Assembly (NCBI GenBank): GCA_030142905.1
Contig: JASJOG010000058.1
Span: 1,488,001 to 1,552,000, forward strand
Source of the DNA: Heliopora coerulea
Lineage: Eukaryota; Cnidaria; Anthozoa; Scleralcyonacea; Helioporidae
Length of the DNA stretch: 64,000 bases
Direction: 5' to 3'
The position numbers and the translations under genes were made by a program. Each line of letters starts with the position of its first letter. The stretch's first letter is position 1. Of this stretch, positions 1 through 13,120 are shown piece by piece. The notes under the pieces were generated by a model. The model made no database searches and had not been told where the DNA came from. It saw nothing but the letters and a program-made list of their open reading frames with translations.

Positions 1-833
1 ACTTCCAGTCCTTGTAAAACTTAAATATTTTAATACTAAAGACCCACCTACTTGATACGATAATTGCATGCGATTGGCCCGTCCTTGTGTATGATATTTT
101 GTACCGAAGAATCAGCCGAAAACTCAGCTTCTAGACTTCTCCCGAAGACTTAGTCCCCGCTCCCTATTGGCTAGTAAATGTTACAATGTGTTCTGAGAAC
201 ACTTGCTACTAAATTATGTACACCAAGGGCCGGTTGTTCGATGGACAATTAGTACATAATCCTGGATTACCAATTAATCTACAATATCAGTGTTGTGTAT
301 TTTTGTCGACAAATCGAGCTCAAATTTCACAGGATAAGACCTTTTTGAATCCATCTGACGTCTGTTATAGAAAAATACAACCTTTCCTTTGCAGTAGGTA
401 TAGAATTTTTTCGCCAAATTTTCACTAATCCTGAATAAAGCTAATTCCCTCTTGAGCAACGGGACTCAGGAGGAACGATCATTATGCGATACTCATACGT
501 TGAAGACCAACTGTCACGTGCATCTAACATCATAATCAGCTGGGCACAATAAACGTTAATTTTGCGATGACTACCTGGCTGTTATAGTTTAATATCTTGT
601 CTAGCTTGAATTGTGAGACGGACTTGAAAATGCAGCTTATCACGGTTTCCTGATTTCTTGCTTTCTTCCTTTATTTTATCTTTGTGTCTGTAATATCCTG
701 TGACCTTGTAATCAGCACAGACTACGACGTTCTTTGACCTTTTTTATCATTAGCCTGTGTTAGGTTGGTGGTAATTTTTTAAATTAGTTTTGGAAGAATC
801 AACATATTGTTATGTGCAACTTTATCTTTGTAG
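1..833. other. Upstream non-coding stretch, probably CFAP47 intron
   Basis: I recognise no exon, RNA gene or repeat here. The short open frames at 216-459 on both strands have no recognisable composition. The first CFAP47 exon in the window starts at 834 after a splice acceptor (ctttgtag), so this is most likely the tail of an intron whose upstream exons lie left of the window. Confidence 0.5.
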
Positions 834-3800
834 TGTTCCCGGATCATGCCATGACCCGTGCCTTCTGGTGTTCAGCGGACAATATTCATCTTGATTCAAA
901 CGGAATCTCTAAAGTTGAGATAAACTTCGTGCCTTTCCAATCTGGTCATCGCCAGTGTTCTGTGTTGTTAATCAACGAAGACATCGGTGAATTCTTGTAC
1001 TTGATTGAAACAGAAACAGTTCTTCCTCTGCCGTCGCGCGTTCCTTATGTACCGTCTCCTCATAGTGCTAGGGTCAGCAGCTCCTTGGCTGCTCATCATG
1101 GCCGCGGCACGTTTGGTGGGGATGACCGAGTAATTTACTGGAAATGTGACAACAATGAGTCATTTACTGAAAATATCATGATTCCAAGAATCAATATGGC
1201 AAGAGAGAACGCTTTGGGTAAGTTGGCTTTGTATAAATGACACACATCACCCGCCACGAACATTACACACCAAACCACCTACTCTTCAGCAGTGACATAC
1301 GTCTATTTATTTACATGCATTCTCAAGTATTGAATTCTTAACATCGTAAAAAGACGACGTCCCTTACTGTTTATGCTACCCCGTAAAATTCAGTCACACT
1401 ACGCCTTTGGCAAACCACATACCCTTATCTCTGAACCCTCACATCGCACACCATCTGACACTGCACACTCCATCACAGGTCAATCAATACGAGCGCACGT
1501 CATTCCATCATGTATCGAACGTTAATGCACAACAGAACAACAATGACTTCACGTGTATTACCACACCAAACACATCCATTACCACATCATCCTATTACCT
1601 GTCTGCGTTATGCACACCACCAAATTCATGAGACCACGCTGTATAACAGAATATCCACGACCACATCCAACATTGAGACATTACACGTTACATAAGTTGA
1701 CCTATTGAGTGTGGAAGATCGTCCCTGAGCAGAAAACACCGTGCGGCGTCAACCAGAATGAAGTTATTGAAGACGTATGCGTCCTCAAATGGTTTAATAT
1801 GTGAAACGATATGTTCCATATTTTGTCTGGGTTTTGACTCAAACTTTTTTAGCCGCAGTTGGTCAACAAAATATGTCCCGTAAAGAGTTCCGTCGTCGTG
1901 AGTTGACTGACACTCTGAATATCAGCAGTGTTACAACAGCTATGGCGTTACTGGGATTCACACCAGATTCTTACACGAACATCGTCGAAGAAAAGGGCTT
2001 GAAGACGTCTGCTAGTTACCTCGCATTTAGGGTGGAGTCCAGCTCAAAATATTTCTCCGTACCTAAATCAATAAAGATTCCACTGAATACGTCTTCTGCA
2101 CATAGTAAGTGAAACGAGCGAACAGACCGTGGTTTTTATTTTGTCTGAATTTTTGTTTTTAGTTTAAGCTAAGCTTTTGCCATAACACAAGAGCGTATGA
2201 CCTTGAACATGGTCCTTCCATGAATTTCTCCACAAGATTTCGTCAGCGTTTCCCATTCACATTTGTCCATTTAAATTTTATACTATTTTTCATTCCTCTG
2301 CGGCAGATGCTGGCGCACCATTACCGGTGAAGTTTACTCCTAATGGTCTTGGACATTACTCCAGCCAGATTACGTTAAAATCGCCCAACGATATTCGTGT
2401 TTATCAAGTCGAGTGTACAGTTAGCCCAGGTGGATTGGACGCTGAGTTGGAATTTAAGACTCCCTTGCATCAGTCTGTGACACAGGATATACCGTTGGTA
2501 AGATTTCGAATGACGGAGCGTGAAATATTGTTATCATATTATATGTGGATGTTATTATTATTGCTGTTGTTGTTATTATTGTTGTTGTTATTTAGTAGGT
2601 AATTACTGAGGCACGCAGCGTTATTTGATATAATGCAGGCAGCTGAAGCCGCAATTACTGACCCTCTTAAAAACCCATTATGTTTTCTCTGCATCATATC
2701 AGCGAATGCGGTGACCAAAATTTTACAAACTTGACTTGCATAATTTTGCTCACTGCATTCGCTGATTTAATGCCGGGTGAAAACAACAGATTTTGATGCG
2801 GATCAGTAATTATTGTTGCTTAAGTTGCTAAAGTAACAAGTATGTCATCATCAAAGGACGTTAACAGATTCTGAAACGACGCCTGAGTAAGTTCGAATTA
2901 ATTTATCGTAATACGTTTCAACAAGAAGTTAAACGAACACCATGACGTTCTTTCGTAGGTAAACCACACACGACGAGATTGGCAACTCCTGACTGCCGTG
3001 GAAGGTGAAGGGTTTTATGGACCTCCGTCTTTGGTTGCTAAAGCTGGTATGACCTCCTTCTATCCTCTCATGTTCCGACCTTCCCACGAAGGTAGCGCAC
3101 AGGTATTTAGTCTAAATTTTCGTTTAATGGAAAAATTATGCCTTGTTGAGAGGCAGTGTGCATTTAAAATTAGGAAAAAATAGAAATAGTTAGGAGACCT
3201 CAGACACGTAATGACAACGCAGTGGCTTCATTCCTGGCTCACAAATAATCATTACTTATAGTTAACCAAAAACTACAAACTCATAGCCAAGGTGTTGTGA
3301 TTATGTGACCAAAAAGGTGTTAGCATTGCGCCAGCATAAGTCGATTTCTCGTAAAATATTTAAATAATAAAATGCTTTCGTTGAGTGGCTATTTAACAAA
3401 GCCCTTGAACTGTCTGATCCTTACTCTAAAAGGATGCGAAATGGATCCGAAGAACTCGGCTTTCCTTCTTTTTCTTGGTTTGTTATATTACGGCAAGATC
3501 TTCTGCTCTTCACGTCTACTTTTACACTCGTGTTTTTTAGGGAAAATTAGTTTTAACGAATGCCGTTGATGGGACTGAGCATACGTACAAACTCAAAGGA
3601 GTGGGTGATGCACCGATGGCGTTAGAACATATTGTCATTGAATGTGAAGCAAGAAAGAAGTAAGGTTTGAAATATAATGAATAGAAGGATGGACGGATGG
3701 ACAAAGAATAGAAGAGATTGACAAGAGAGAAAGGAAGGAATGGGCAGCATGAATAGAGGGGAATGAGTGGAGTGAACTAAGCTGAATCAAATAAAACGGA

Positions 3801-3839
3801 AGTAAATTGAACTTGAATGAAATGAAGGGGAGGGCAGAT

Positions 3840-3873
<34 letters not shown>

Positions 3874-4033
3874 GAAGTTAAAAAGGAAGAGAGAACAAGA
3901 AAGAAGGAAAGAAACAGAGAAAGAGTAAAGGAAGGAATGGAAGAAGGAAGAAAAAGAGAGAGCCAAAAAAAGAAAGGAAGAGAAATTGGAAAAACAGGAG
4001 GAAACACTAACGGAAAAAAGAAAGAGAGAGAAG

Positions 4034-4064
<31 letters not shown>

Positions 4065-7000
4065 AAAAAGAAAGAAAGAAAGGAGACACGAAAGGTAGAT
4101 TGAAAGAAGGAGAACAAAAGAAAGGAAGAATGAATGATTGAAATCAAGAAGAGTAGTGAAGAGGTGAAGTGAAGGAAGTGTGAAAGACCAGAAAGGACGA
4201 ACGAAAGGACGTAAAAGGATAGACTAATGGATTGCATTACGATGTTCATAAGCAGGGACTCTAAGGAGACCGGCTATGATAAATTTACTTTTGGCCAACG
4301 TACTACTGCATTCTTAAAGCTTTGCATCTCTTACCAGAGCAACCCACATCATTCATATTCCTAATACGACGAAGAAAAAGATAGAATTTAACGTTGTTTC
4401 GGACCTCAACATCATCACTGGACTATCTCACATCACTACCAGACCCAATAAGCCGACAGACTACGAGTTAACGGTGTTTCCTTGGAAACGAGGTGACTTC
4501 ACTGGTGTGATCTCATTTGTTGCAACATCAGATTCCACTACTCAGAGTGATTTGATGACTGCCAGGTTAGTAAGCTTAGTTCCAAAGGTCACTGATAGTT
4601 CTTTGAGGTAAATCCAAAAGAAATGATACAAACTCGTTATCTTCTAATGACCAGTGAAACCATCAAACTATTCAACTTCATGGATTGAGAAGGTGAGAGG
4701 AGATTAAATAGGTGTACAACCTACAACCTTCCGACAACTAGTGAGACACTCTGACCGACAGCAGCATAGACTGAGTTGACGAGTGAACAATAACATATAG
4801 AGTGGATTGCTTCAGTTGCACTTCGTGTAGAAGTCAAAGCATGTTAGTATTTCGAGTAATAAATGGATCGAGTTTGACCAACTTCTGTGATCGTCTACCG
4901 TAGTTACAACAGTCATGATAATCTTTTATACTATTAAAGGCTAAAAACTTTAAATAAAATTACAAACATTTTCGACTATAGGGTCATATTCAGATGACGG
5001 TATAGTCGAAAACCTTTGTGATTTTATTTAAAGTTTCTAGCCTTTAATAGTATAAAAAAATCTTTTTAGCGAACGTTATGTTGCATCATTATAATGACAA
5101 TGAGTATAATTATCATAGCGATTATAATAATAGTAATAGTTCTGATGATAATAATCATAATTGTCATATTATTAATTATTATTGAAATAATAGCTAAAGT
5201 AATTGTAATTATTGCCATTGTAACACTGATAATATTATTATTCTTAGCCTGAATATTGGAATACCGAAAGTAAGCATTAGTACCATTTACAACATCAGCG
5301 GCGGTGTTGTATAGGATATACAAGCACGAACCGAAGGCCAGTGACAGTATGTCCGATACAACATCGGCGGCGTGCGAATGTTGTAAAGTAGTTATGATAC
5401 AAATACATGTAAACATTTGTGTTCTTCAAAATGGTGAAGATTCTAACAATTTTAGTAGAGAATATAGCACGAAAAGTTAACGTAAATCATTGGTTGTATC
5501 AGTTGATACAACACGTGTGGTCGTACCACATTTACAACAACTGATTAAACTTTAAACTCTTTTGTTTTTTTTTCTTGATGAAGGGTCAACGAGTAGTGTA
5601 ACTGTAATTGTACTTTGTTATCTCAGGTGTGATGACAGTGATACAAGTGATGAAGAACCATACTCAGCTGGCTTGCAGTCTTTCAGTGATTATACACCCA
5701 CAGAGGAAACCCAAAGTCAATCAACCAAACCTTACAGATTATGGTATTCAGTGGAAATTCGCGCCTCACCCCCTCCACCGGAGGAAGTCCTTGACGTTTG
5801 CTGTCCTGCCTTGTCAGCCGTTGGTGTTGAAATTACTGTGTCTAATCCAACACACGAGAAAGTGTTGATGAATGTATTGCTCGCAGGTGATGGTGTGTAT
5901 GGTAATCCAGTAGTGGTCCTCGATCCAAAACAACAGACTATTTATCGAGCGAAGTTCGCACCAACTATTGTTGGAAAGCAAGAAGGAAGGTGAGTGTTGT
6001 AAAGACGTACTGTGCAGAACTGGAAAGTAGGAGAGAAATAAGTTTTCTCCTTAACCAATGCGACCTGATAGTTTGACGATTTGACAAGTTTCACCAGCTC
6101 AAACGAGAGCTGATTAAGCGACCGGTACAGCTCTTCACTTGGGCACGAGATTAACTTTTGACCATTCCCAGTAATTGGGATTGGGGGATTTTGTCATAAA
6201 TTGGTGACATTATTTACTGTAAAGATATTTTTAAATATGTGTGTTCAACCAGTGATCGATTTCAAAGCTTCCAGCATATGGACAGGTTTGCTGACCGACG
6301 TTTTAATTGTATATATCGTTAGTGCGCTATTCAACAGATCTGCATGAAATTACCACGTTTGACATTCCTGCTATCTCTTTCAACATACATCATTCAAACT
6401 TGCTGTATATCCCATCGTCGTCATTGAAAGGTTTCGTTATTTTTTGCAGTCTTATATTCCAACACGAGACCGTTGGTGAATTTTGGTACAAACTTAATCT
6501 TATTGCTGAGCAACCGGAGCCGAAGCGCCTCCCTACAGTCCAAAGTGAGCTTGGCAGGTATGTTTTAAAGTCTCCTCTTTTCACAGTTTTCCACCTTGTG
6601 TTGTTTACTGTACTGAAGACCTTCTCTATTCGACACCTCTATTTGCCGACGGACCATAGCCGACCGTCTAATGAATAGTAATTTAATACCATATGGTACT
6701 GACTACAAGTTGTGGTCTTCTTGACCTAGCCATGCCCATCAAAACATACAGCTTGAAAACCCAACTGGTCGAACGTTATCCTTGACTCCTTACTCCTCAA
6801 ATCAACGAAATTTTGCTCTGGAATTGGACAACTCAAAACAGGTACGACCGCTATTTTGTCTCGACCCTCGAAGCAGTTTAACGAATTCTAACTGGTGAAG
6901 GGAAAAAATGAATTATTTCTCGTACTTTAGCTGTCTCTTCCTCCTCATTCTACCGTTGAAGTTCCGCTACGGTTCACACCCTCACACATTGGATCAGGAG

Positions 7001-10000
7001 GCCACAAAGCAAAAATCGTATTTCGCAGTGAGGAGGTAATTATACGAACTTCTTCACCTACATAGAGTTTAAACTAGTTTATCGAATTAAGCCTTTCGAG
7101 TTTTGAACATTCAGAAACAAATTACCATATTACATTTCAATGTAATTTCTTTTGATTCTGCAAGCTTGGAGATTGGAGTTTCCTAGCCTCTGGAACAGGA
7201 CTCAATCCCAGTCCTTCGAAACCGTTGTTTGTTCATGGAAAGCTTTCCGAAAACTCTTCGGTGATTTTGCCATTTCGCAATCCGACTGAACATACAGCGG
7301 TCGTTGAGGTGAATTTGAAAGAAAAACTTCTCAGCACAGGTATGGAGCAGAAGCTTTGTGAATATTCACGCTTCCTAAGGTAGATTTTCACGAATCTTAT
7401 TTCATTTGATTATCACTTATTATAGGTTCTGTGTTCCTGAACAGAACAAGCGAGCATTTCAACGAGTCAGCTTTTTGTCTCCTATTAAAGCAGGACAAAG
7501 GAATTCTTCTCAAGCCACAAGATATTCTGGACATCCCCTTAACGTTCACTCCTACTGCTATGAAATCGTATGAAGCAACCGTCACTGTCTCAATACAACG
7601 TTACGATCCAGGCCAAGATGGTTCCTTCTCGACAACTTTGCCCTCATCTCTGACCAACAATCTTAGCTGGATACTGTCTGTGATAGGCATTCCTGTGTCT
7701 CATGCCCTTAGCGATTCACGAGCAATAACCATTGAGTGTCAATCACGAGACAGGACTGAGCAAATCATTGAACTAACTCTGTCAGGTGTAGTGTCCAGTA
7801 CCCTGGGTTCGTTGTATACCGCGAATATAAGAACTCCAGTTAGTTTAATTGAACGGAATTCTTTGAAAGAGGCAGAGTTAGACGTGGATAATGTACCATT
7901 CTCAGAGAGTTTCAGGTTAGTCATGGAGATCAGAGGATTGAGAAGTCTGAATGAAACATAACTGTCTCTTGTAATTTAGGTATGCTTTAAGATGCAAGTT
8001 AATCAGCTCATCAAACGCAACACCTATTTTAACATCGAGAATATGAAGAAAAACAGGTGGCTGTGATGATGTGCCTGTGGAATAACGCTCCCATTTAGAC
8101 ACAACAATATTTTAGGAAAACGAATTGTTTCCTGTGAGATGAGTAAATTGAATAGAATCCAACGCAGACTACCTGCTTCGGCTTAAAACTTTTGTAGACG
8201 CAACTAAAAAAGAAACGGCTTATTAGCGGACGAGATGCCTCAGATTCGTAGATCAGTCAAAGTAGTGTTAACTATGTCGGATATCTCACCTAGCTAGGTT
8301 GGTTAATTTTTTTAAGACAGATTTAGCGAAAGTGTATGAAGGTATTTATATTTTTCTTGTGCAATTTGTTAACTACCCCATTTGGTTTGCGAATTTCAGC
8401 TATGAATTCTCGTACAGTGACAGTGATTCTCAAAATGCTTTAGAAAGATCTCTTGGCATCCAGCTGGAGAGAAAGTATCGCAATAAAACAACTGGTGTGG
8501 TTACCTTAATATTTCGGCTGGTTTTCTCGCCTTACAAACCATTCAAGTAGGTCGCTATTGACATTCTTTTTTTTATTTAAGCGAAACTTAGCCTGGTTAT
8601 TTAAGTCAAAAGACATCACCTCGTGGTCGTATCAGCACGACTACATTTATTACTATTATAAATTAGATATCAAATTCTCACTTTGCCATAACGAATGTTT
8701 ACTGTGTCAAAATATTTGTCACTTTCTTTATGTTTTTTTGATGATATTTTGCCAACACAAATTTCAAGCTTCCTCAGCTGTATATTTGTCACCTGCCCCA
8801 GTTCTGATAAGCCTGTCGACACCACTGGTGTTCCTACTGTAATTTGCTTTGAAAACCTGTGGGCGTACAATTTTTCAATAATTGTTTTCTTACTGTAAAA
8901 TCGATTAAAGTCCTCAAAAATTGGGTTTGCATTACGTCATTTTTACTAATTTCTTTCGTCTGTTTTTGCCGTATTAACTTCTTTGAAATTTTATTTTTTT
9001 GAATTCTCTTCATCAGCCATTTAGTTCATTTGATCCTTACAGCTGGCTCAGGTGGGGTTTGGAAATTTCCCGTCCGTTTCCTAGCAACAGAAGCTGTAGT
9101 CGATGACAGTATAACTGTTGAGGCGGTGGGACTTAATAAAGAAGCAGTGGTTGGATTTCGACTTACCAGTCAAAGCAGGTATTAAAGTCAAGGACAGTTG
9201 ATTTAAAACAAAGAGCGGAAACTAGTCAGTGGGAACTTCCCATAAGATCTTTTAAATTCCGAGGGTTTCGCATGAAATTGCTTTAATTATAAAAAGAGCA
9301 TCTTTTCGTTGTTTTTCCATGGGCATATCATGTTTCTTTCCACCATATGAAGAATGAAATTAGCACCAGAAAAATACCTAAAACTTTGTGAAACGTTAAG
9401 CATTGCAAAGTATATGTCCTCGTTTTTAACACTGTTTTTCCTTGGCGATGGTTGAGAGACTTATTTCTACCGTTAATTTTTGCTTACTGGATATCTAACG
9501 GGGAATCTTTTCAACATTAACATTCAATCCCTGTTCTTGGACTCTTTTTCAGACAATCCGTTCCTTTCATAGCTTCTCTCACTTCAGACTCGGACAAAGA
9601 ATTCAGCCTTAGTTGTTCGTCTGAACTTCTGGAGCCTCAGGACAGCGAAGGCACGTTAATAAAAGTTATCTACAAACCAACTTTGTATGGTAAAATTCAT
9701 AAAGGCAAAATAATTGTTCAGGTAATGTCACTAACGATTATTATTTTTGAACAAAATAAGTTAAGAACGTTAGGCATAGTTCTCACAAACGTGAACAAGA
9801 CGACATAAAGAAGAGATTAGTTTATTTCCTCGAGTCCCTATTTCCACGTCGTTATAATCCCATTTGGTCGTTATGTTGCCTTGATCACACCGTCGACATG
9901 TTGACATAAAACGAGCGTCTTTTGCATTTTGCGTGACCCTGTTTAATATCTTTAAATTAAACCTGGACTTCCCTGGTGCTAAACCAAACCAAATCTCCAT

Positions 10001-10427
10001 TCAAATTTGAATGTAAGATCTTGATGAAACCAGTCAGTTCGGCTCACACAATCTGCCACTTGGAGGGTTGGAGTAATAAACTGAAAGTCAAGGGGTTCAA
10101 CTCCTAGCCCGCGATCACGTGTACACTTTTAACCCAATACTTCAACTGTGTTGTAATAACTGTCCAACGTTCATTACAATGTACGATGTCAACCCACTTT
10201 CATATCAATGGCTTTTTTAGACCGCAGATATGCAATGGACGTATGCTCTCAAAGGAGTAACACCAGAGTACACGCCGCCTGCTGGCCAATCTGTGATAAC
10301 GACTAAAAACACAACTTTCGTCAAACAACGCAAGAAAAACTACGTCCGAGACAACCTGAGACTCCAGACAACCGCTGTTTCATCTCCTATTAAAGGTGCA
10401 CCATTAATACCACGTGCTCGACGTTGA
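834..10427 (+). CDS. CFAP47: Cilia- and flagella-associated protein 47, C-terminal part (16 exons)
   Basis: Axonemal protein of motile cilia and sperm flagella; the human orthologue is X-linked. Exons read as 834-1217, 1853-2104, 2307-2497, 2959-3102, 3541-3659, 4338-4565, 5627-5989, 6450-6557, 6730-6841, 6931-7035, 7165-7339, 7426-7915, 8400-8546, 9017-9178, 9553-9721 and 10221-10427. All junctions keep one frame. The protein is a series of beta-rich Ig-like (ASPM-SPD2-Hydin type) segments, with recurring phrases such as LPVKFTPNGLGHY and VPLRFTPSHIGSG. The tail has VTPEYTPP and a basic stretch ending at TGA 10425-10427, which matches the CFAP47 C terminus as I remember it. The exon at 6730 was chosen over an acceptor at about 6752 because only the former keeps the frame open. 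The N-terminal part, including the expected CH domain, lies outside the window. The family call is strong; individual borders are less certain. Confidence 0.85.
2547..2599. repeat. Trinucleotide-rich tract (TTA/TTG)n
   Basis: Run of ttatta and ttgttg triplets in a CFAP47 intron, just after the exon ending at 2497. Read on, it would encode poly-leucine, but the splice donor comes before it. Confidence 0.8.
3661..4215. repeat. Purine-rich tract with (GAAA)n cores
   Basis: About 550 bp in a CFAP47 intron in which the plus strand is almost all A and G. Near-perfect (gaaa)n runs lie at about 3838-3874 and 4037-4083. The long minus-strand open frames here (F/S/L-rich) are products of this composition. 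Confidence 0.9.
4924..5057. repeat. Palindromic (hairpin) repeat with GTCGAAA box
   Basis: Two arms of about 57 bp (4924-4980 and 5001-5057) form an imperfect inverted repeat around a 20-bp spacer. The right arm has cagatgac followed by gtcgaaaac, which resembles the hammerhead-like palindromes at 42.1, 45.4 and 45.8 kb but is more decayed. Possible short flanking direct repeat (aatctttt). It lies in the CFAP47 intron between exons 4338-4565 and 5627-5989. Probably an old non-autonomous mobile element. Confidence 0.7.
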
Positions 10428-10456
10428 AATGACATTAACTGACGAAAATGAGTAAA

Positions 10457-10462
10457 AATAAA
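10457..10462 (+). terminator. Candidate CFAP47 polyadenylation signal
   Basis: AATAAA, 30 bp after the CFAP47 stop codon. This spacing implies a very short 3' UTR. Confidence 0.5.
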
Positions 10463-13120
10463 TATTACCAAGTACCTGTATGATAGTTTTTTTAAACCAA
10501 TTATATTTAAACACTTGTAGTACTTGTATGTGACATCAAATACTTGAATATACTTGACAAAAACAGGTGTGAAATATGTTACAATCCCTCAAGTGGCGTT
10601 TATCTATGTTTTTACGTTAAGTACACACCAGTAATTTCTGAAAACAGTTTTAACATACTTTTACAGAATTATACTCAACAGTCTCAAAAGGGGTATTCCT
10701 AGAATGGATACTCTAAAAGCGGATTCTGTCGGGGGTTTTTTGTTTGTTTTGTATTTTTATATAAGCCTAGTTTCCTTGCAGTGTTTTCTTGTCGCACATT
10801 TTTCGCAATAACGGGTTCCATAAACTTCCTCAATGCGGAAGAAATGACGGAATTTTGCTTGGTATTATTGGAGAATTTGTTCTTGTGATAAAGTGTTTCG
10901 TACCCTGTCTAGACCTTCACGTAAACTGTACGAAGGTCGCACATTGTTGTGCCTCCTGGTGTATGGGATTCACTCGCAGAAACGGTATTCAAGAAATGTA
11001 CTCTCCAGGGATAATCGGATACGCCAGGGTGAAGATTTGTATTAGTAAATCGTAGTGTTTTTGGTCATTTAACATTTGATAGCCTGGCTCTCAACATACA
11101 TCATGCTTAATTCTTGTTGCAATGTTGGTCGTCCTTTTGTTGCATGTTCTCAACACTGATCATTGGTTTTCAACAAAACAAAGTTTGTATTTCGTTTTGG
11201 AAGAAAACAATTTTCCTCAACCTCATTCATTGCCTAGTTTAGTTATCGGCTGTGTTCATTAAAAAGTTCACCCTCCCCACACTTGCCTGCCTAGAGAATC
11301 TTTGTTACGGTGGAAAAAAAACCCCCAAACAAAACAAAAGCAATAAGCAGTAAGTGCGCATTAACCTAGAGTGGATGTATGTATGGGAAACTATTTACCC
11401 GAGGTTTTCCCTATAGAACGAGCCAAGAGAGAGCGAGGTCTGTGCGAAAAAACTGTACGTAAATACTTTCCAGCAACGACCGAGCAAACGAAGTTAATAT
11501 GGAATTTATCATAAGGCTTTTAGTTGGGGGTTTTCCCCATTTTTAGCAAGGTTTTCATGGTCGTATGTTGCTCTTCACCTTACCTCGTAACTTATTCATT
11601 TTGCTTCTTGTTTCCACCCGAAAATATCCATTTGTCAAACTTTTGTACATTCAGCTTTCAAAAATAACAGCACTAGTGTTCCAGTATACTTTATAATTCG
11701 AAATTTTTCAGTAAAGATGTTTAATTCTCCTTAACTTTCATGAAGATCAGCTCGAAGACTTTCCCGCCAAAACTTACTGGTCCGGGATAAACAACGTATT
11801 CGGTCGGTCCAACATCGTACAGTGTCGGGGCGGTCAGCCACCAATCAACATGCGTGATTTTGCGTGCGTACCGAAAAAACAAGCTCAGCCATAGAATAAA
11901 TTCTGTTACCTAAATAAAGATTTCCTCGTAGATATATGCCCAGCGTTTATTGAGATTTAAATCGAACACTTAATCTGCGTAATGGCGCAAAAACACTTTT
12001 ATATCGAAAGTATTTGATCAGAGAATAATCCCTTGAGTTTCAAAAGATAAACATACAGCGGCCATTCCGGAGTTGCATACAGTAGCAGTTAATAACAATC
12101 TTTCGTTAAAGTTCCACCAACATGGCCGCTATGACGTCACGTTGAAACCATTTCATATCTAGGAGCGATCTTAGTTTGAATTGCCTTTAAAATGCAATTG
12201 TTTACATGGTTTGTGTGGCTTCTATTTGCGTCTTCTGTTTGTGCAGTTTCTATTATTCGCTTCGATCATTTCATGCATGTTCTCCATTTTACTGTTGCGT
12301 GCGCATGTGCGCAGCGGAGGCAGACTGCTAAGGTTGAAGCTCACGTCTATCTGTCTGTCTGCCTGTGTGTCTGTCTGTCTGTCGTGCGAAGCTTTGAGAA
12401 CCAAGCGCACCTCTTGTTTACTTTGAGCCGCGCGTTGTCTTTGATATGAAATGCAAGAAACATTGAGCCGTTTTCCTGGTTACGGGTCTCTTAAAGAGTT
12501 ATTCCTTTTCCCATCGAAAAAAGTGCGACAAACGAAATATGTAAGGAAACAAGATTTATATCGAGTGGAATTTGTGGATACTATTACTCATGAGTACCAA
12601 AATATTAACCCTTCTTTTACATATATATTAGAAGTTTGAAAAGTTCTCCATCATGAAACAGCTCCTGAAATTGAAAACAGGATCGTATCGAACATTATAT
12701 TAATGTACACATAATGTTGATAGGAACACTTCATATCCACATTACAAGTGATGCAACCTCAAGAGTTACAGTCCCATGTCGTATACAACCAACTTCAGCA
12801 TACCACATTATCGCCATTTCATCATTACTAGCGTTTTACACCTTTAACTTGTACGTAAACTTAAAGAAAAATCAAACAAGCTTAGGCGGGTTAAAAAGGC
12901 CGAAAAAACTATAGTCTTTAGATTAGAGTGTTTTTACGAAATGTGTTCTTACGGACTATATTTGCGATAGTAAAGGGCAGAAATGTGTGTGTTTCCATAA
13001 AACAGTACTTTACTTCAACCACAGAGGTGTTAAAAAAATCTTGGTGATGTAATCACATCTTGGCATTTAAACACAACTTGAATATCGTTCTTCTCACCAA
13101 GAATTTGCAGGTCCATTGAT
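10463..13120. other. Intergenic region between CFAP47 and SRRM1
   Basis: No gene recognised. It holds the 3' flanks of two convergent genes, a TGACGTCA (CRE-like) octamer near 12132 and a (CTGT)n-type tract at about 12347-12382. An open frame from 12192 starts with a hydrophobic signal-like stretch but soon runs into the CTGT repeat. A small secreted protein cannot be excluded, but nothing supports one. Confidence 0.5.
12347..12382. repeat. (CTGT)n microsatellite, interrupted
   Basis: Repeated ctgt units with a few substitutions (ctgcctgtgtgt). Confidence 0.85.

Noticed and set aside
3777..4249. Minus-strand F/S/L-rich open frames
   Set aside because: Translation of the polypurine tract; no start context or homology.
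5066..5416. 116-residue minus-strand frame, Ile/Met/Thr-rich
   Set aside because: AT-rich, low-complexity intron sequence within CFAP47; no motif.
10040..10125. Possible tRNA-derived sequence with gggttcaactcc (box B-like)
   Set aside because: No matching box A at the right distance and no clear borders; too weak to call a SINE.
12181..12449. Small frame with signal-peptide-like start (MQLFTWFVWLLFASSVCA)
   Set aside because: It runs into a CTGT microsatellite and has no recognisable mature part or splice support.
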